Positions 8,038 to 17,228 of a DNA stretch of 64,000 nucleotides are shown here, in pieces. The translations under genes and the position numbers were made by a program. Numbering within the stretch: the stretch's first letter is position 1; every line of letters starts with the position of its first letter. The notes under the pieces were generated by a model, which saw only the letters and a program-made list of their open reading frames with translations, ran no database searches and was not told where the DNA came from. Origin of the DNA: Rhizobium sp. P38BS-XIX (GTDB lineage Bacteria; Pseudomonadota; Alphaproteobacteria; Rhizobiales; Rhizobiaceae); assembly GCF_012641435.1 (NCBI RefSeq), contig NZ_JABAIJ010000018.1:38297-102296 (forward strand), read 5' to 3'.

Positions 8038-9318
8038 ATGCCAAAGAGCCATCTGTCCGATATTGCAAGCTGGCGCAGCCGAGACGGCGTCAAGGGCATA
8101 CCGTCCGTGTGCTCCGCACACCCTATCGTCATCGAAGCCGCCATGCGGCACGCAAAGAGCAGGCGAACCCATCTGCTGGTCGAAGCAACCTGCAATCAGG
8201 TCAACCAAACTGGTGGTTATACCGGCATGACGCCCGCCGATTTTCGTGTGTTCGTCGAAGCAATCGCGGCCAAGACAGGCTTTCCGCCGGAGCGCCTCAT
8301 CCTCGGCGGCGATCATCTCGGGCCGAACCCGTGGAAGGCCTTGCCTGCGGAAGAGGCTATGGCGAAAGCCTGCATAATGATCGAGGCCTACGCCAAGGCA
8401 GGCTTTACCAAGCTTCATCTGGACACGAGCATGGGATGCGCTGGCGAACCAGTCGCGCTTCCCGACGCTGTCACCGCTGAGCGGGCCGCGCGTCTGGCGG
8501 CGGTTGCCGAAAGAGCGCTCGAAGGTTCAACCGGCATCAAGCCGGTCTATATCGTCGGGACCGAGGTTCCGATCCCGGGCGGGGCGATGGAAGAGCTCGA
8601 TATCCTGGAAGTGACCAAGCCCGAAGCGGCGCTCGAAACCATCGCCGTTCATCGAAGAGCGTTTAAAGCTGCTGGCGTGGCGGATGCATTTTCCCGGGTG
8701 GTGGGTGCCGTTGTTCAGCCGGGTGTCGAATTCGGCAACGAGAACGTCATTGCCTATGTTCCCGAGAAGGCGGCCGATCTCAGCGCCACGCTCTCGCAAC
8801 TGCCCGGCCTGGTGTTCGAGGCCCACTCCACCGATTACCAAACGCGCAATGCCCTGCGCTCGCTGGTGCTGGACGGCTTTGCGATCCTCAAGGTCGGACC
8901 TGGCCTGACGTTCGCACTGCGGGAAGCCTATTACGGCCTCGATCAGATCGCCGAGTTTCTCTTTCCCGGCAAGCGCCAGGAAACCCTTGCCGCCACGATT
9001 GAGCGGGTATTGCTCGCCGAGCCGAAGAATTGGGAAAAATACTATCACGGTTCGGATGCCGAACGTCATATCCAGCGTCATTTCAGCTACAGCGACCGAA
9101 TTCGCTACTACTGGCCGCATCCCGAAATCGACGCCGCGGTAAAGTCACTGTTCGCGCTGCTTGGCGACCTCGCCATACCCGAGACCCTGATCAGCCAATA
9201 TCTCCGCGCAAGCTATGATTCCGTTCGCACTGGCAAAATCGAGCCAAAGGCGCAAGCGCTGGCACTCGACGCCGTCGATCTTGTCCTGGAAGACTATTTC
9301 GAAGCCTGCCGCGCGTAG
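8038..9318 (+). CDS. GatZ/KbaZ-family protein, probable D-tagatose 6-phosphate 4-epimerase
   Basis: A 426-residue member of the family once named tagatose-bisphosphate aldolase non-catalytic subunit (GatZ/KbaZ). Recognisable blocks are SVCSAHPIVIEAAM, EATCNQVNQTGGYTGM, LILGGDHLGPNPW, HLDTSMGC and YIVGTEVPIPGGA. No catalytic GatY/KbaY partner is present in the operon. Stand-alone members in Agrobacterium have been described as tagatose 6-phosphate 4-epimerases giving fructose 6-phosphate, and that reading makes this operon complete. The ATG follows the kinase stop by one base, with GGAG just upstream. Confidence 0.85.
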   Translation: MPKSHLSDIASWRSRDGVKGIPSVCSAHPIVIEAAMRHAKSRRTHLLVEATCNQVNQTGGYTGMTPADFRVFVEAIAAKTGFPPERLILGGDHLGPNPWKALPAEEAMAKACIMIEAYAKAGFTKLHLDTSMGCAGEPVALPDAVTAERAARLAAVAERALEGSTGIKPVYIVGTEVPIPGGAMEELDILEVTKPEAALETIAVHRRAFKAAGVADAFSRVVGAVVQPGVEFGNENVIAYVPEKAADLSATLSQLPGLVFEAHSTDYQTRNALRSLVLDGFAILKVGPGLTFALREAYYGLDQIAEFLFPGKRQETLAATIERVLLAEPKNWEKYYHGSDAERHIQRHFSYSDRIRYYWPHPEIDAAVKSLFALLGDLAIPETLISQYLRASYDSVRTGKIEPKAQALALDAVDLVLEDYFEACRA

Positions 9319-9350
9319 CTAAGCAATAGAAATGCAAGGCGGAATCGGGA

Positions 9351-10388
9351 TTGGCAGACATAAGCATTAGGACAATGGAGGACTTCGCAGAGTTCGTTGG
9401 CCTCTCGCGGCCAACGGTGTCGAAATACTTCAACGACCCGGGCTCTGTTCGACGGACGACCCGGGAAAAGATCGAAGCCGCCCTCAAAGAGAGCGGCTTT
9501 CGGCCCAACATGTTTGCGGTCAACCTCAATCGGCGTCGCAGCAATATCGTAGGTATCATCGTACCAGACTCGACGGACCCGTTCTACATGGCGCTAACGC
9601 GGCGCATCGAACTGATCGCCAATACCTCCGGGTATCTTGCCTTCGTACTCTCATCGGACGGCGATGCGGAACTGGAGGCTCGCGCGATCGAAACCTTGCG
9701 GTCGATGAATGTCGCGGGAGCAATCATTGCGGCGCTGGGCGGCAAATCGCAACAGGAGACGCTGCGAAAGCTGGCGACAGCAATTCCGCTGATCTATATC
9801 GACTCTCCGCTGGACGACACGTCGCCCTTCGTCGGTACAGACAACCGCCAGAGCTTCCGCCTGATGGTGGAGTATCTTTGTCGGTCCGGCTCCCCGCCAT
9901 GTTATCTCGGCATGCCGCTGGTCAACACCAATGCACGCACGCGCGAACAGGCCTACATCGACGCCATGATCCAGCTGCATATGGAGCCGGTCTTTCTGTC
10001 GGTGTCAGCTGATTGCACCTGGGATTTCGAGCGTTTTGGCTTTGAGCAGGCGAAGGCGCACATAGAAGCCGGGGGATTTCCGACCAACACGGTGCTTTGC
10101 GCCAACGATCGAATTGCCTTTGGCGCGATCTCCGCAGCCTATCACGCGGGGCTGAAGGTCGGGCAGACAGGACAGGGCGATCTCAGGATCGCGGGTCACG
10201 ATGACCATCCGCTCTCTCGCTACGCCTGCCCGCCCATTACAACCGTCGCCCAAGACTATGACCAGATAGGACAGTGGGCCATGGATCTGTTGCTGCGAAT
10301 GATCGACCAGGGAGAAAAGACGATCTTCTCCGCAAGAAACGCCACCGTCTTGCTGAACGGAGAAATCATGCTTCGAGGCTCGGCATAA
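9351..10388 (+). CDS. LacI-family transcriptional regulator (paralogue 2)
   Basis: A 345-residue repressor closely related to the one at 2184: HTH TMEDFAEFVGLSRPTVSKYF, hinge FRPNMFAVNLNRRRSN, then the effector domain. The TTG start at 9351 is supported by a purine-rich GGCGGAATCGGGA upstream. It sits 32 bases after the GatZ gene and may be the last gene of the sugar operon. The two homologues bracketing one operon may answer to different inducers or form heterodimers; that is inference. Confidence 0.87.
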   Translation: MADISIRTMEDFAEFVGLSRPTVSKYFNDPGSVRRTTREKIEAALKESGFRPNMFAVNLNRRRSNIVGIIVPDSTDPFYMALTRRIELIANTSGYLAFVLSSDGDAELEARAIETLRSMNVAGAIIAALGGKSQQETLRKLATAIPLIYIDSPLDDTSPFVGTDNRQSFRLMVEYLCRSGSPPCYLGMPLVNTNARTREQAYIDAMIQLHMEPVFLSVSADCTWDFERFGFEQAKAHIEAGGFPTNTVLCANDRIAFGAISAAYHAGLKVGQTGQGDLRIAGHDDHPLSRYACPPITTVAQDYDQIGQWAMDLLLRMIDQGEKTIFSARNATVLLNGEIMLRGSA

Positions 10389-10750
10389 ATCCTGACGATG
10401 CTCACCTGCCCGGCAAATGGCACGGGGCGAGCAATTCCGAATTGCGGCTGGTCGCGATTGGCCAGTTCGACCTAGGACAACAACACCGGCGCTAAAACCA
10501 ACCTCAGCCGATATATTCCATACGGCCGCATAGATGACCTGTGCCATGTCGACGGATTTGCCGGCTAACTGATATAAGCGGTCAAACAATAATCGCTTGC
10601 AACCGATTTTAAATCAGCCTTACTATTACATGGTTGTAGACTTGGCCTCTGAGTTGCGGAAGCACCATTCAACGAGAGCTTGATTTTGAGCGGCTGAAAG
10701 AACTGAAACGGCAAACATCCTCATTCGAAAATCGGCATCGGAGGTTCTTC
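10389..10750. other. Intergenic region, no gene seen
   Basis: This stretch separates the second LacI gene from a secreted-protein gene and becomes AT-richer after about 10500. No open frame in it looks like a protein. The only clear signal is the GGAGG ribosome site at the right end. Confidence 0.5.
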
Positions 10751-11548
10751 TTGTTGAAACGGCTCTTTTTCAGCGTTTGCCTGCTTTCCCAGCTTTCTGT
10801 TTGCGCCCATGCGAGCGAAACTTCTCGCACATACTTGTTTGACAGCAATCCGAGTTCCGATCAAAGCGGCCCGGTCGATGCCGCGGTGCAACTTGGCTAC
10901 TATGCCGCGAACTTCATCCTGATCCAAAAATGCGACACTCAACGTCACCACGCTCGTCACCGGTGGGAAAATCACGTCGCCGTCGGAATTTTAGACTACG
11001 GATGGCGCTATCAACTGTCGGACTACGTTCGCCATACGGCCGACATGGAAGCTCAGCGGCAGCTGACCTTGCTTCTGCGCCGAGGGAAAGTCCCCCTGGA
11101 TATGTGTCGAAATGCCGAAGCCATGTTCAAAAAAGCACTTTCGTCGAACATGGAACCGCCGAACGGGACACTGGCATCAAGCGCTGCCGAGGCGAAGAAT
11201 GAAGCGCTTGTCGAGGTATTAAAAGGCGGCTTTTCAGGCTCGATCCGAAGCGGAAGAAAAATCCTGCCTTTCAGCGTCGATCACCTCGTGCGCACGGATC
11301 ACCAAAATTTCGAAGCCATTATGAATTGGCCGAAATCGGGAACAGCCAACGCGATCAAGGGGCGCGTAAGCGGCAACGAGCAATTGGTCTGGAAAGAAAC
11401 CGTATCGCGCAACCGTAAGACATCCGGGGAATGCGAATATATTCTCAATCGCCGCAGCCCGACATCGATGGCGGGAGGTTGGGGCAAATGCTCGCGCGGC
11501 GGGTTCGTCGAAATCACATTACAGGAACCGGCGCCAAATAAGCTCTGA
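10751..11548 (+). CDS. Secreted protein of unknown function
   Basis: A 265-residue protein with a signal peptide (LKRLFFSVCLLSQLSVCAHA, cleavage about residue 22), so probably periplasmic. The start is TTG, with a second TTG as the next codon, 5-6 bases after a GGAGG. The mature part has scattered Cys (QKCDTQRHH, DMCRNAE, GECEYI, GKCSRGG) that may pair in disulfides. A central basic RSGRK segment separates two halves. I do not recognise the family. Nothing nearby suggests a partner; a hairpin follows the gene. Confidence 0.65.
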   Translation: MLKRLFFSVCLLSQLSVCAHASETSRTYLFDSNPSSDQSGPVDAAVQLGYYAANFILIQKCDTQRHHARHRWENHVAVGILDYGWRYQLSDYVRHTADMEAQRQLTLLLRRGKVPLDMCRNAEAMFKKALSSNMEPPNGTLASSAAEAKNEALVEVLKGGFSGSIRSGRKILPFSVDHLVRTDHQNFEAIMNWPKSGTANAIKGRVSGNEQLVWKETVSRNRKTSGECEYILNRRSPTSMAGGWGKCSRGGFVEITLQEPAPNKL

Positions 11549-11558
11549 TGCCAGCGAA

Positions 11559-11577
11559 CCTTGCACGTGGTGCAAGG
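11559..11577. terminator. Hairpin after the secreted-protein gene
   Basis: Perfect 8-bp arms CCTTGCAC and GTGCAAGG with a GTG loop lie 11 bases after the stop codon. No T-run follows, so termination would have to be Rho-assisted or the element may protect the 3' end. Confidence 0.4.
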
Positions 11578-11921
11578 CTGCAAATTAATGCCCGGTTGGG
11601 AAATGCTCAGGTCGCTGCCCGGTAGGACAGTCTGAACCCTTCAAATGGTTCCGCAGACAAGAGGTGACATACGCCTCGCCAAATTTGATGCAAAACCAAT
11701 CACAGCCCAGAGGGAAGTTTTCACTGATTTAGCTTCCCTATAATGGGAATCATATTAAACTTCATTTTCTTAGCTCTTCTACTCCCGGCATCAAACAAGC
11801 GCATTTGAGTCCCTATCGCAGCACCGTTCCGATCCGGAACCTCATAACAGGCGCCCAGACTGCTATCCGACGCCAGGAGCACCCCTGCCCTTCTCCAAAG
11901 CCAGGTCGCGTAAGATCTTGA

Positions 11922-12548
11922 TCATCGCGCGGACCAGCTGACTGCCTCGCTTCGCGATGATTCAATGTCGCTAAGCCACCGAAGCCAATGTTCACATATC
12001 ACATCCCAAGAATAGCAGCGACCTTCAGCAATTCTTTGACAGGCGCTTGCTGTCTTCTCGTAGTAGTCCTTATCCGTTATCAATCTCTCCAAAGCCAGAC
12101 AGACGTCGATCGGTCGAACCTCACCGCCGTCAATCCAGCCGGCGAGGTTCACGTTTCGCCAAACCGTAAGCAGCAAAGCCGCATCGCGCCACAGTTCCTT
12201 GCAAGCACTATGACTTGGCACGATCTGCGGCGCGCCGGTTGCAGCATGTTCGAAAGCCGGTAATCCCCATCCCTCCCCTGTCGACGTGTTGATTCCCACA
12301 TCCATGGCCCGGTAAAGAAGCGCCAATGTCTCGCTGATGACCCCGGCGGCTTCCGGAATAAGGACACTATCGACGATATCTAACGCGTGCGTTTCTCGCA
12401 TCAAATCTGGCCCCGTGCGTGCTGCGCCCCAATGCAGATAAAGCCGCGCATTTGGCGCCTTGTCTGCATGGGCACGGGCAAATCCTTCGAGCGTAATCGC
12501 CACCTTTTTACGGGAATGGTTGCGATTGAAATTCACGCACCCTCCCAT
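11922..12548 (-). pseudogene. Glycosyltransferase remnant (GT4-like, N-terminus missing)
   Basis: The 208-residue frame matches only the C-terminal half of a family 4-type glycosyltransferase. It opens inside the FNRNHSRKKVAITLEGFARA segment (normally mid-protein) and carries the donor-binding motif STGEGWGLPAFEHAATGAP. A complete enzyme would be about 350-400 residues. No N-terminal domain can be read in the sequence upstream (12549 onward). The first codons (MGGCVN) do not look like a true start, and the surroundings contain other broken coding-like pieces. I read it as a decayed gene rather than a working short enzyme. Confidence 0.65.
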
Positions 12549-13590
12549 TGATCAGGCTCGTTCGTCCGAAGAGACCGCCTCGTCGCATAACGCGCGTGCG
12601 GCTGCGGCTGCTTCACAGACTGAAACGCTTCTAAGTCCACCCCATGAGGCAAACCTCGATCGGCATTGATGCCTCGCTGCTGCGACGAAATTGATCCCGA
12701 GCAAACTGCCCGACCAGCATTATGGCTCTTCCGCTCACCCCAACGCCTGCCGACGCCTTACTGCGAAAGGCGCTGCTGCGTGTGGAGTGAGCTCTGCGCG
12801 ACATTGCCGGTATGAGTGAGAGGCCCGTCGGCATAGATCATGGCGACGGCGCTGACATCCACGATGCCGCCTCTCGGATAATCCATATCGTCCGTATTCG
12901 CAGCGAAGCGCTCGATTGCTCCTCCCGACAGAAGACCCGTACGACCAATCATCATTTAGCAGGCCACTCCTGAAGAGCCCTTGAAGCTGACATATTGCTT
13001 CCAGCCCTCCATTGACGCTCCGCAGGTGCTGAGCCAGTTGCTGAAAGCGGGCGTGGGATAATTCTCGAGGTTGACGGCAAAGCCGCCGGTGATCGGTGCT
13101 CCTGTTGATCTGAAGAGCTTTCGATACGGCCGTCCCCTTTCAGCCCAAAAATAACAGGTTCAGTGGCGACCCAGGCTGACGTCGGTGACGGAGGGGAGCC
13201 CGGCAAATTGCGCGCCTGGCCAGGTAGCCAGATCTCGAAACGCTCATCCTCCGGATGTCAAAGGCTCAAGTCTTCAGATCCGCTCGATTTTGTCTGCGTC
13301 CATGATATTCGTATCGAAAAGCATATCGAAGCGCAGCGGCGAGACCCAATCGCGCAGTCGCCGCTGCGTCGAAAAGATAGGCAATTTCAAATCGTCCTGT
13401 CGCTTTCCAATTTTGATCTCGCAATCATGGTGTTGTTTATCGTCGAAATAGCTCCGCCATGAAGACAAGAGGGGCATTTTGAAGTCGATCGGCTTCCGAC
13501 TACCGCGGGTGAGGAACTGCACTTCGCCAGCTAAGTCAGCGTGCAGCGAGTCAACAGCGCGGATGCGCGGCCGTCACATCAAAGCCACTT
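12549..13590 (-). pseudogene. Degenerate coding-like region of unknown origin
   Basis: On the minus strand several short stretches read like protein but lack starts or are cut by stops. About 13274-13570 gives a Trp- and Arg-rich piece (with SSWRSYFDDKQHH and RRLRDWVSPLRFDML). About 12956-13150 gives PITGGFAVNLENYPTPAF and ends in TAA. The frame at 12758-12955 (with DYPRGGIVDVSAVAMIYADG) begins at ATGs just after that TAA. I recognise none of these families. With the truncated glycosyltransferase next to it, this looks like a decaying accessory block. Confidence 0.4.
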
Positions 13591-13647
13591 CTTTGCGGGT
13601 CTCTCGAGATTGCTCACGGGACCGACAGAATAACGCGCTTCCTGTTG

Positions 13648-13683
13648 TCGGCAGAACCGTGACAGCTGTCACGGTTCTGCCGA
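13648..13683. repeat. 36-bp perfect palindrome, copy 1
   Basis: Each 18-base half (TCGGCAGAACCGTGACAG) is the exact reverse complement of the other with no spacer; the core is GTGACAGCTGTCAC. It lies in a gene-free stretch and has no T-run, so it is not a standard terminator. A second copy of the core lies at 13854-13879. Confidence 0.85.
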
Positions 13684-13853
13684 GGAAATGTCACCGGCGT
13701 TCGTCGGCAGGATTTTCGTTAGTTGCTCCATCCCGCACATCCCAATCACGCAGGCACCGGTCGCCGCGTTCATCGGTTCAATGAAGGACGGCAGCGAAGA
13801 AAACCATAGAGGCATGACGCTACTTCATCGCTTATGTCTTTAACGTCCGCCCA

Positions 13854-13879
13854 AAAAACGTGACAGCTGTCACGGTTTT
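13854..13879. repeat. Palindrome copy 2 with the same core
   Basis: The identical 14-bp core GTGACAGCTGTCAC (13860-13873) is extended on both sides by A-rich/T-rich arms, making 26 bp with one mismatched pair per arm. Its centre is 201 bp from that of copy 1. Two copies of one core in non-coding DNA suggest a protein-binding site. Confidence 0.8.
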
Positions 13880-14015
13880 AGAAGCTCCGTCGTAGCGTTA
13901 AACGACAAAGGCTCAGGCGGAGAAAAACCCACTGACTACGGCAAGCCAAAGTCCGCCTATCCCGCAACGCGAGCACCCTTCCTTCCCAATGATCTTTCTG
14001 CCATCTTAAAGGCCA

Positions 14016-14546
14016 GTGTTACGCATCGAGCTGGTCGGGGAACCTTTGGAAACGTCTTCGGATTTTGCCGTGTTGGATGCGGAGCATTGGCGTGTGAGCC
14101 ATCGCTCGAACTCCGCTCTTCCCGGTTATCTCATCGTCAGCTCCCGGCGTTTCGCCACAGATCTATCGGAACTTTCAGAAGGCGCTTTACATGAGCTTGG
14201 CCCACTGCTGGCAGCCGCGCAAACCGCGCTCAAACAAGGACTGAATGCGGAGCGCGTCTATATCGGCCGCTACGGGCACGTTCCCGGGCGCACGATTCAT
14301 TTCCACGTCATCCCGATCTATGAATGGATCGAAAGGCTCTTTTGGGAAGATGATCGCTATCGACTTCTTCAGACCTTCGCGGAAGGAGAGGGAGAAAGCG
14401 AAACGGATGGTGCAGAATTGACATTTTTTGTCTGGCGCGAATTTTGCGAGCGCGCCAGTCCGCCAGAGATCCAGGGGCCTTCTGTTGCCGACGCCATCCA
14501 GCGCCTGCGCGAGATGATGGGAAGCCAATCACACGGAGCCGACTAG
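14016..14546 (+). CDS. HIT (histidine triad) family protein
   Basis: A 176-residue protein of the HIT superfamily, which hydrolyses or transfers nucleoside phosphates. The diagnostic piece is GRTIHFHVIPIYEW at about residues 92-105, carrying the His-x-His of the triad. Upstream blocks such as WRVSHRSNSALPGYLIVSSRR and ELGPLLAAAQTAL match the substrate-pocket region of the family. The start is a GTG at 14016. The C-terminal 60 residues extend beyond the core fold. The canonical first and third His are not all visible, so catalysis is uncertain. Confidence 0.7.
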   Translation: MLRIELVGEPLETSSDFAVLDAEHWRVSHRSNSALPGYLIVSSRRFATDLSELSEGALHELGPLLAAAQTALKQGLNAERVYIGRYGHVPGRTIHFHVIPIYEWIERLFWEDDRYRLLQTFAEGEGESETDGAELTFFVWREFCERASPPEIQGPSVADAIQRLREMMGSQSHGAD

Positions 14547-14633
14547 GCACCCGAATGCCGGGCGAATGAAACTCCGCGAAGGCAGTTAGTTGCAATAGAA
14601 TAATCTATGGCGAAACAGCGATTCTTAAATTTG

Positions 14634-15323
14634 CTAGAGCTGCTTGCGCGCGATACCAACAATCAGGCGGCCGGTGCTTCCGTCGGAAAGTTTTACCTTT
14701 CCCCACGCTGACATGAGATCCGTCGACCTGGTCACGAAGACCTCGCCGGTGCGGCCATCAGAGCATCTGACGGGAAGTGTGACGGTCGGTCGCCGATCCC
14801 TCAGATCGTAATCGCCCGCACATTTGATCGATCGCCGCGAAGAGCGAACCATGAAGTGGCCGCTTGTTCCCGACGCGATCGTGGACCCCTTGAAACGTTC
14901 CCCGCTATCCATCGTTGCCGAGGCCGGCAGAACAATTTCGGTTCGCTCTTGCCGCCGCTTCAATGGAGCAGAGGCCGGAATACGTAAGGCCCTCAAGATG
15001 CTGGCCGGCATGCCGCCACCCCCAGCAAACTGAACGTAGTCATCATAGGGAATCGCACCCTTCGCATAGGCCGTATAGATACGCCGGCAAAACTCGAAGC
15101 GAACATTGGCTTCAGTGACCCCAAATAGTTTAGCGAGGCTGCGCTGCACGTCCGGCTTGATGGCGCTATGGCTGCAAGCCTCGATGCTTCTGTTCAGTAC
15201 GGAAGGATCGCCCAGCAGATTGCGGTCATTGCCATAGCCGCTCTTGCTGGCAACTGGCGCGGTTTGCGCGAAAGCCGGGGATGCCGCCATGACAATCGCA
15301 ATCGAAATTATAAGTTTTCTCAT
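14634..15323 (-). CDS. Secreted protein of unknown function
   Basis: A 229-residue protein with a typical signal peptide (MRKLIISIAIVMAASPAFAQ). I take the ATG at 15323, behind GAGGGTGGA, rather than the longer frame from 15347. The mature part has a Cys pair region (IEACSHSAIKP and FEFCRRIYTAYAKG), a Gly-rich loop, and a C-terminal half of short beta-like repeats (GERFKGSTIASGTSG, RRPTVTLPVRCSDGRTGEVFV) that could form an SH3-like or DUF-type barrel. I do not recognise the family. No operon partner is visible. Confidence 0.65.
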   Translation of the reverse strand: MRKLIISIAIVMAASPAFAQTAPVASKSGYGNDRNLLGDPSVLNRSIEACSHSAIKPDVQRSLAKLFGVTEANVRFEFCRRIYTAYAKGAIPYDDYVQFAGGGGMPASILRALRIPASAPLKRRQERTEIVLPASATMDSGERFKGSTIASGTSGHFMVRSSRRSIKCAGDYDLRDRRPTVTLPVRCSDGRTGEVFVTRSTDLMSAWGKVKLSDGSTGRLIVGIARKQL

Positions 15324-15587
15324 TCCACCCTCTTCCCAAGCAATCACGCCCGTTCTTCTCGACCGTGCCGGAAATTCCGCGCTCGGCGTCCAACCTGCAC
15401 ACCGTCCGTCCCACGGCGAAATAGAAAATCCTATCGCACTAGCGGCGCTACGAACCGGACCACAAGGATATCGAGATTCGAATCAATGCCAACAACCATA
15501 GATTAGGTGATTTTTAAAGGCTCGCAATCGGTCCGAATAAATGCTAGCAAAGTGGGGCAATCGCCATCGAATTTGAGCTGCTTTTAT

Positions 15588-15878
15588 TCAATTATGCTCA
15601 ATTCTACCGTTTTTTATGCCGACATAATGTGCTGAAAAATAATAGCAATATTGCCTTGGTGAACTTACGAGGCACTTCATTTCCTCCTGATATACAGCGC
15701 TGACGAAGGCGTCCCAAGTGCCTGTATTGAGGTTTTGAAGGGCAGGGGACGATGCGCTTGCGCGAGGCTGCGGATCAGAGATCTTATCGTCGGCAACTGA
15801 TAAGAACGACCCTGTAAACCACGGCCGGTCCACTTTAAGTTTTTCGATTTGAAAACAAGAATCGGAGCGATTGGCCAT
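15588..15878 (-). CDS. Possible small protein, unknown
   Basis: A 96-residue frame starting at an ATG about nine bases after AGGA. It has no signal peptide or known motif, and ends in a Tyr-rich CYYFSAHYVGIKNG segment. The local DNA is AT-richer than its neighbours. It may be a real orphan gene or chance. Confidence 0.28.
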   Translation of the reverse strand: MANRSDSCFQIEKLKVDRPWFTGSFLSVADDKISDPQPRASASSPALQNLNTGTWDAFVSAVYQEEMKCLVSSPRQYCYYFSAHYVGIKNGRIEHN

Positions 15879-16017
15879 CCGATATATCCTAGGAAGGAAA
15901 GGCCAAGCGGCCGCCGGCGTGTTCCATCATTGTATCCGGAGGAAGGGCTTGCCGTATGCTATCATCGCGGCCGCATCGCCTGCGCATAGCTTTTGGAGAC
16001 GTGGGAGAGGGGCACCA

Positions 16018-16317
16018 ATGTGGAAATTCATATTTGCGATCGCAATATTGACAGGCACCGGAGTGCCGGTAATGGCAACACCACGCTATGACACGCCATC
16101 GCACAGCTGCGCGGCAATTCAAAGTTTCGTTGCCGGCAATCGCCAGGCAATTCTGCGCTATCCCTCGCATGATGGTCGAATGACACTCTATGATCGCTAT
16201 GTCTCCCAGTCAGCGCAATGCGGTCCTGGCCTGTACGGCGTGCGGGCCTATGTCCCGAGCGCCGATGGGGCATGCCCGGTCATGAATTGTCATTCGACAA
16301 GCGAGCTAGCCCCATAA
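16018..16317 (+). CDS. Small secreted Cys-containing protein
   Basis: A 99-residue protein with a signal peptide (MWKFIFAIAILTGTGVPVMA). The mature part has five Cys: PSHSCAAIQ, SAQCGPGLYG and the CPVMNC ending. This pattern suggests a disulfide-stabilised periplasmic protein. I use the ATG at 16018 behind GGGAGAGGGGC; the longer frame from 15871 lacks a sensible N-terminus. The family is one of short uncharacterised proteins and context gives no function. Confidence 0.6.
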   Translation: MWKFIFAIAILTGTGVPVMATPRYDTPSHSCAAIQSFVAGNRQAILRYPSHDGRMTLYDRYVSQSAQCGPGLYGVRAYVPSADGACPVMNCHSTSELAP

Positions 16318-16484
16318 GACGACATATCGACCTCATAGCATCCGGCTAAAGATTATTGCCTCGGACTCGCTCCGGGCCGTCGGATATCTAGAGATCAGGC
16401 TCGGTTAGAGAGCACGGCCCATCCATCGATCCCCCGAAGAAGTTTGATGGATGTGGTCCTGCCGCCCTCCAGCTTGCAGAACCG

Positions 16485-17228
16485 TCAGCGGGCATCGTGG
16501 AAAATGATGCCGACCGTGTGGCGCATGCCGGAACGTACGCGGCTCACCCCATGGCGCAGATTGACGCGATAATTCCCCTTGGAACCTCGCACCGGCCGAT
16601 TGTGAACCGCGAAAGCAACCGCATCGCCCTGCCGCAGGGGCACGACATCAACGCGGCTTTGCATGCGCGGCCGCTGTTCGGTCAACACGAACTCACCGCC
16701 GGTAAAATCTCTGTCCGGTTCAGAGAGAAGAACCGCAACCTGGATTGGAAAGGCGAGATCGCCGTACAGATCCTGATGCAGGCAGTTGAAATCACCCGGA
16801 ACATATTGAAGAAGCAGCGGTGTCGGCCTTGCCTGACCCACCTTCTGGCATTGTCTCAGGAATTCAGCGTGCTCGCCTGGATATCGCTCCTCCATTCCCA
16901 TCCGTTCGTTCCAGGCATTGGCGACACTGGCAAGACGCGGATAAAGCGCGGTTCGCAAGTCACCGATCAGATCGGGAAGGGGATACTTGAAGTAGCGATA
17001 CTCGCCCTTGCCGAATCCATGGCGGGCCATGACAATGTGACTGCGGAAACGGCTCTCATCGGGATAGAGCGAGGCAATCGCCGTGCATTCATCCGGCGTC
17101 AGCAATTTTGGCATGACAGCACAGCCGAAATTATCGAGGTCTCCGACAAGCAGATTCCAGTCGTAACGGCTGATCCGGCCCTCTGCGGTGACTGGCGCCG
17201 ACGCCGAGGAGAGAGTGGTCACATTCAT
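16485..17228 (-). CDS. 2OG-Fe(II) oxygenase family protein
   Basis: A 247-residue non-haem iron, 2-oxoglutarate-dependent dioxygenase. The metal motif HxD is read in LHQDLYGDL (about residue 150), the distal His in VNLRHGVSRV, and the 2OG-binding Arg region near the end (RHTVGIIFHDA). The stretch KYPLPDLIGDLRTALYP and YVPGDFNCLHQD match a bacterial group often found near alkylation-repair genes. Here a Cys-motif protein and Ada lie upstream on the same strand, so oxidative demethylation of nucleic acid is plausible. The gaps (about 170-280 bp) argue for separate promoters. Confidence 0.8.
   Translation of the reverse strand: MNVTTLSSASAPVTAEGRISRYDWNLLVGDLDNFGCAVMPKLLTPDECTAIASLYPDESRFRSHIVMARHGFGKGEYRYFKYPLPDLIGDLRTALYPRLASVANAWNERMGMEERYPGEHAEFLRQCQKVGQARPTPLLLQYVPGDFNCLHQDLYGDLAFPIQVAVLLSEPDRDFTGGEFVLTEQRPRMQSRVDVVPLRQGDAVAFAVHNRPVRGSKGNYRVNLRHGVSRVRSGMRHTVGIIFHDAR

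Noticed and set aside
13648..13879. Reading the GTGACAGCTGTCAC palindromes as intrinsic terminators
   Set aside because: No T-run follows on either strand and no gene ends nearby.
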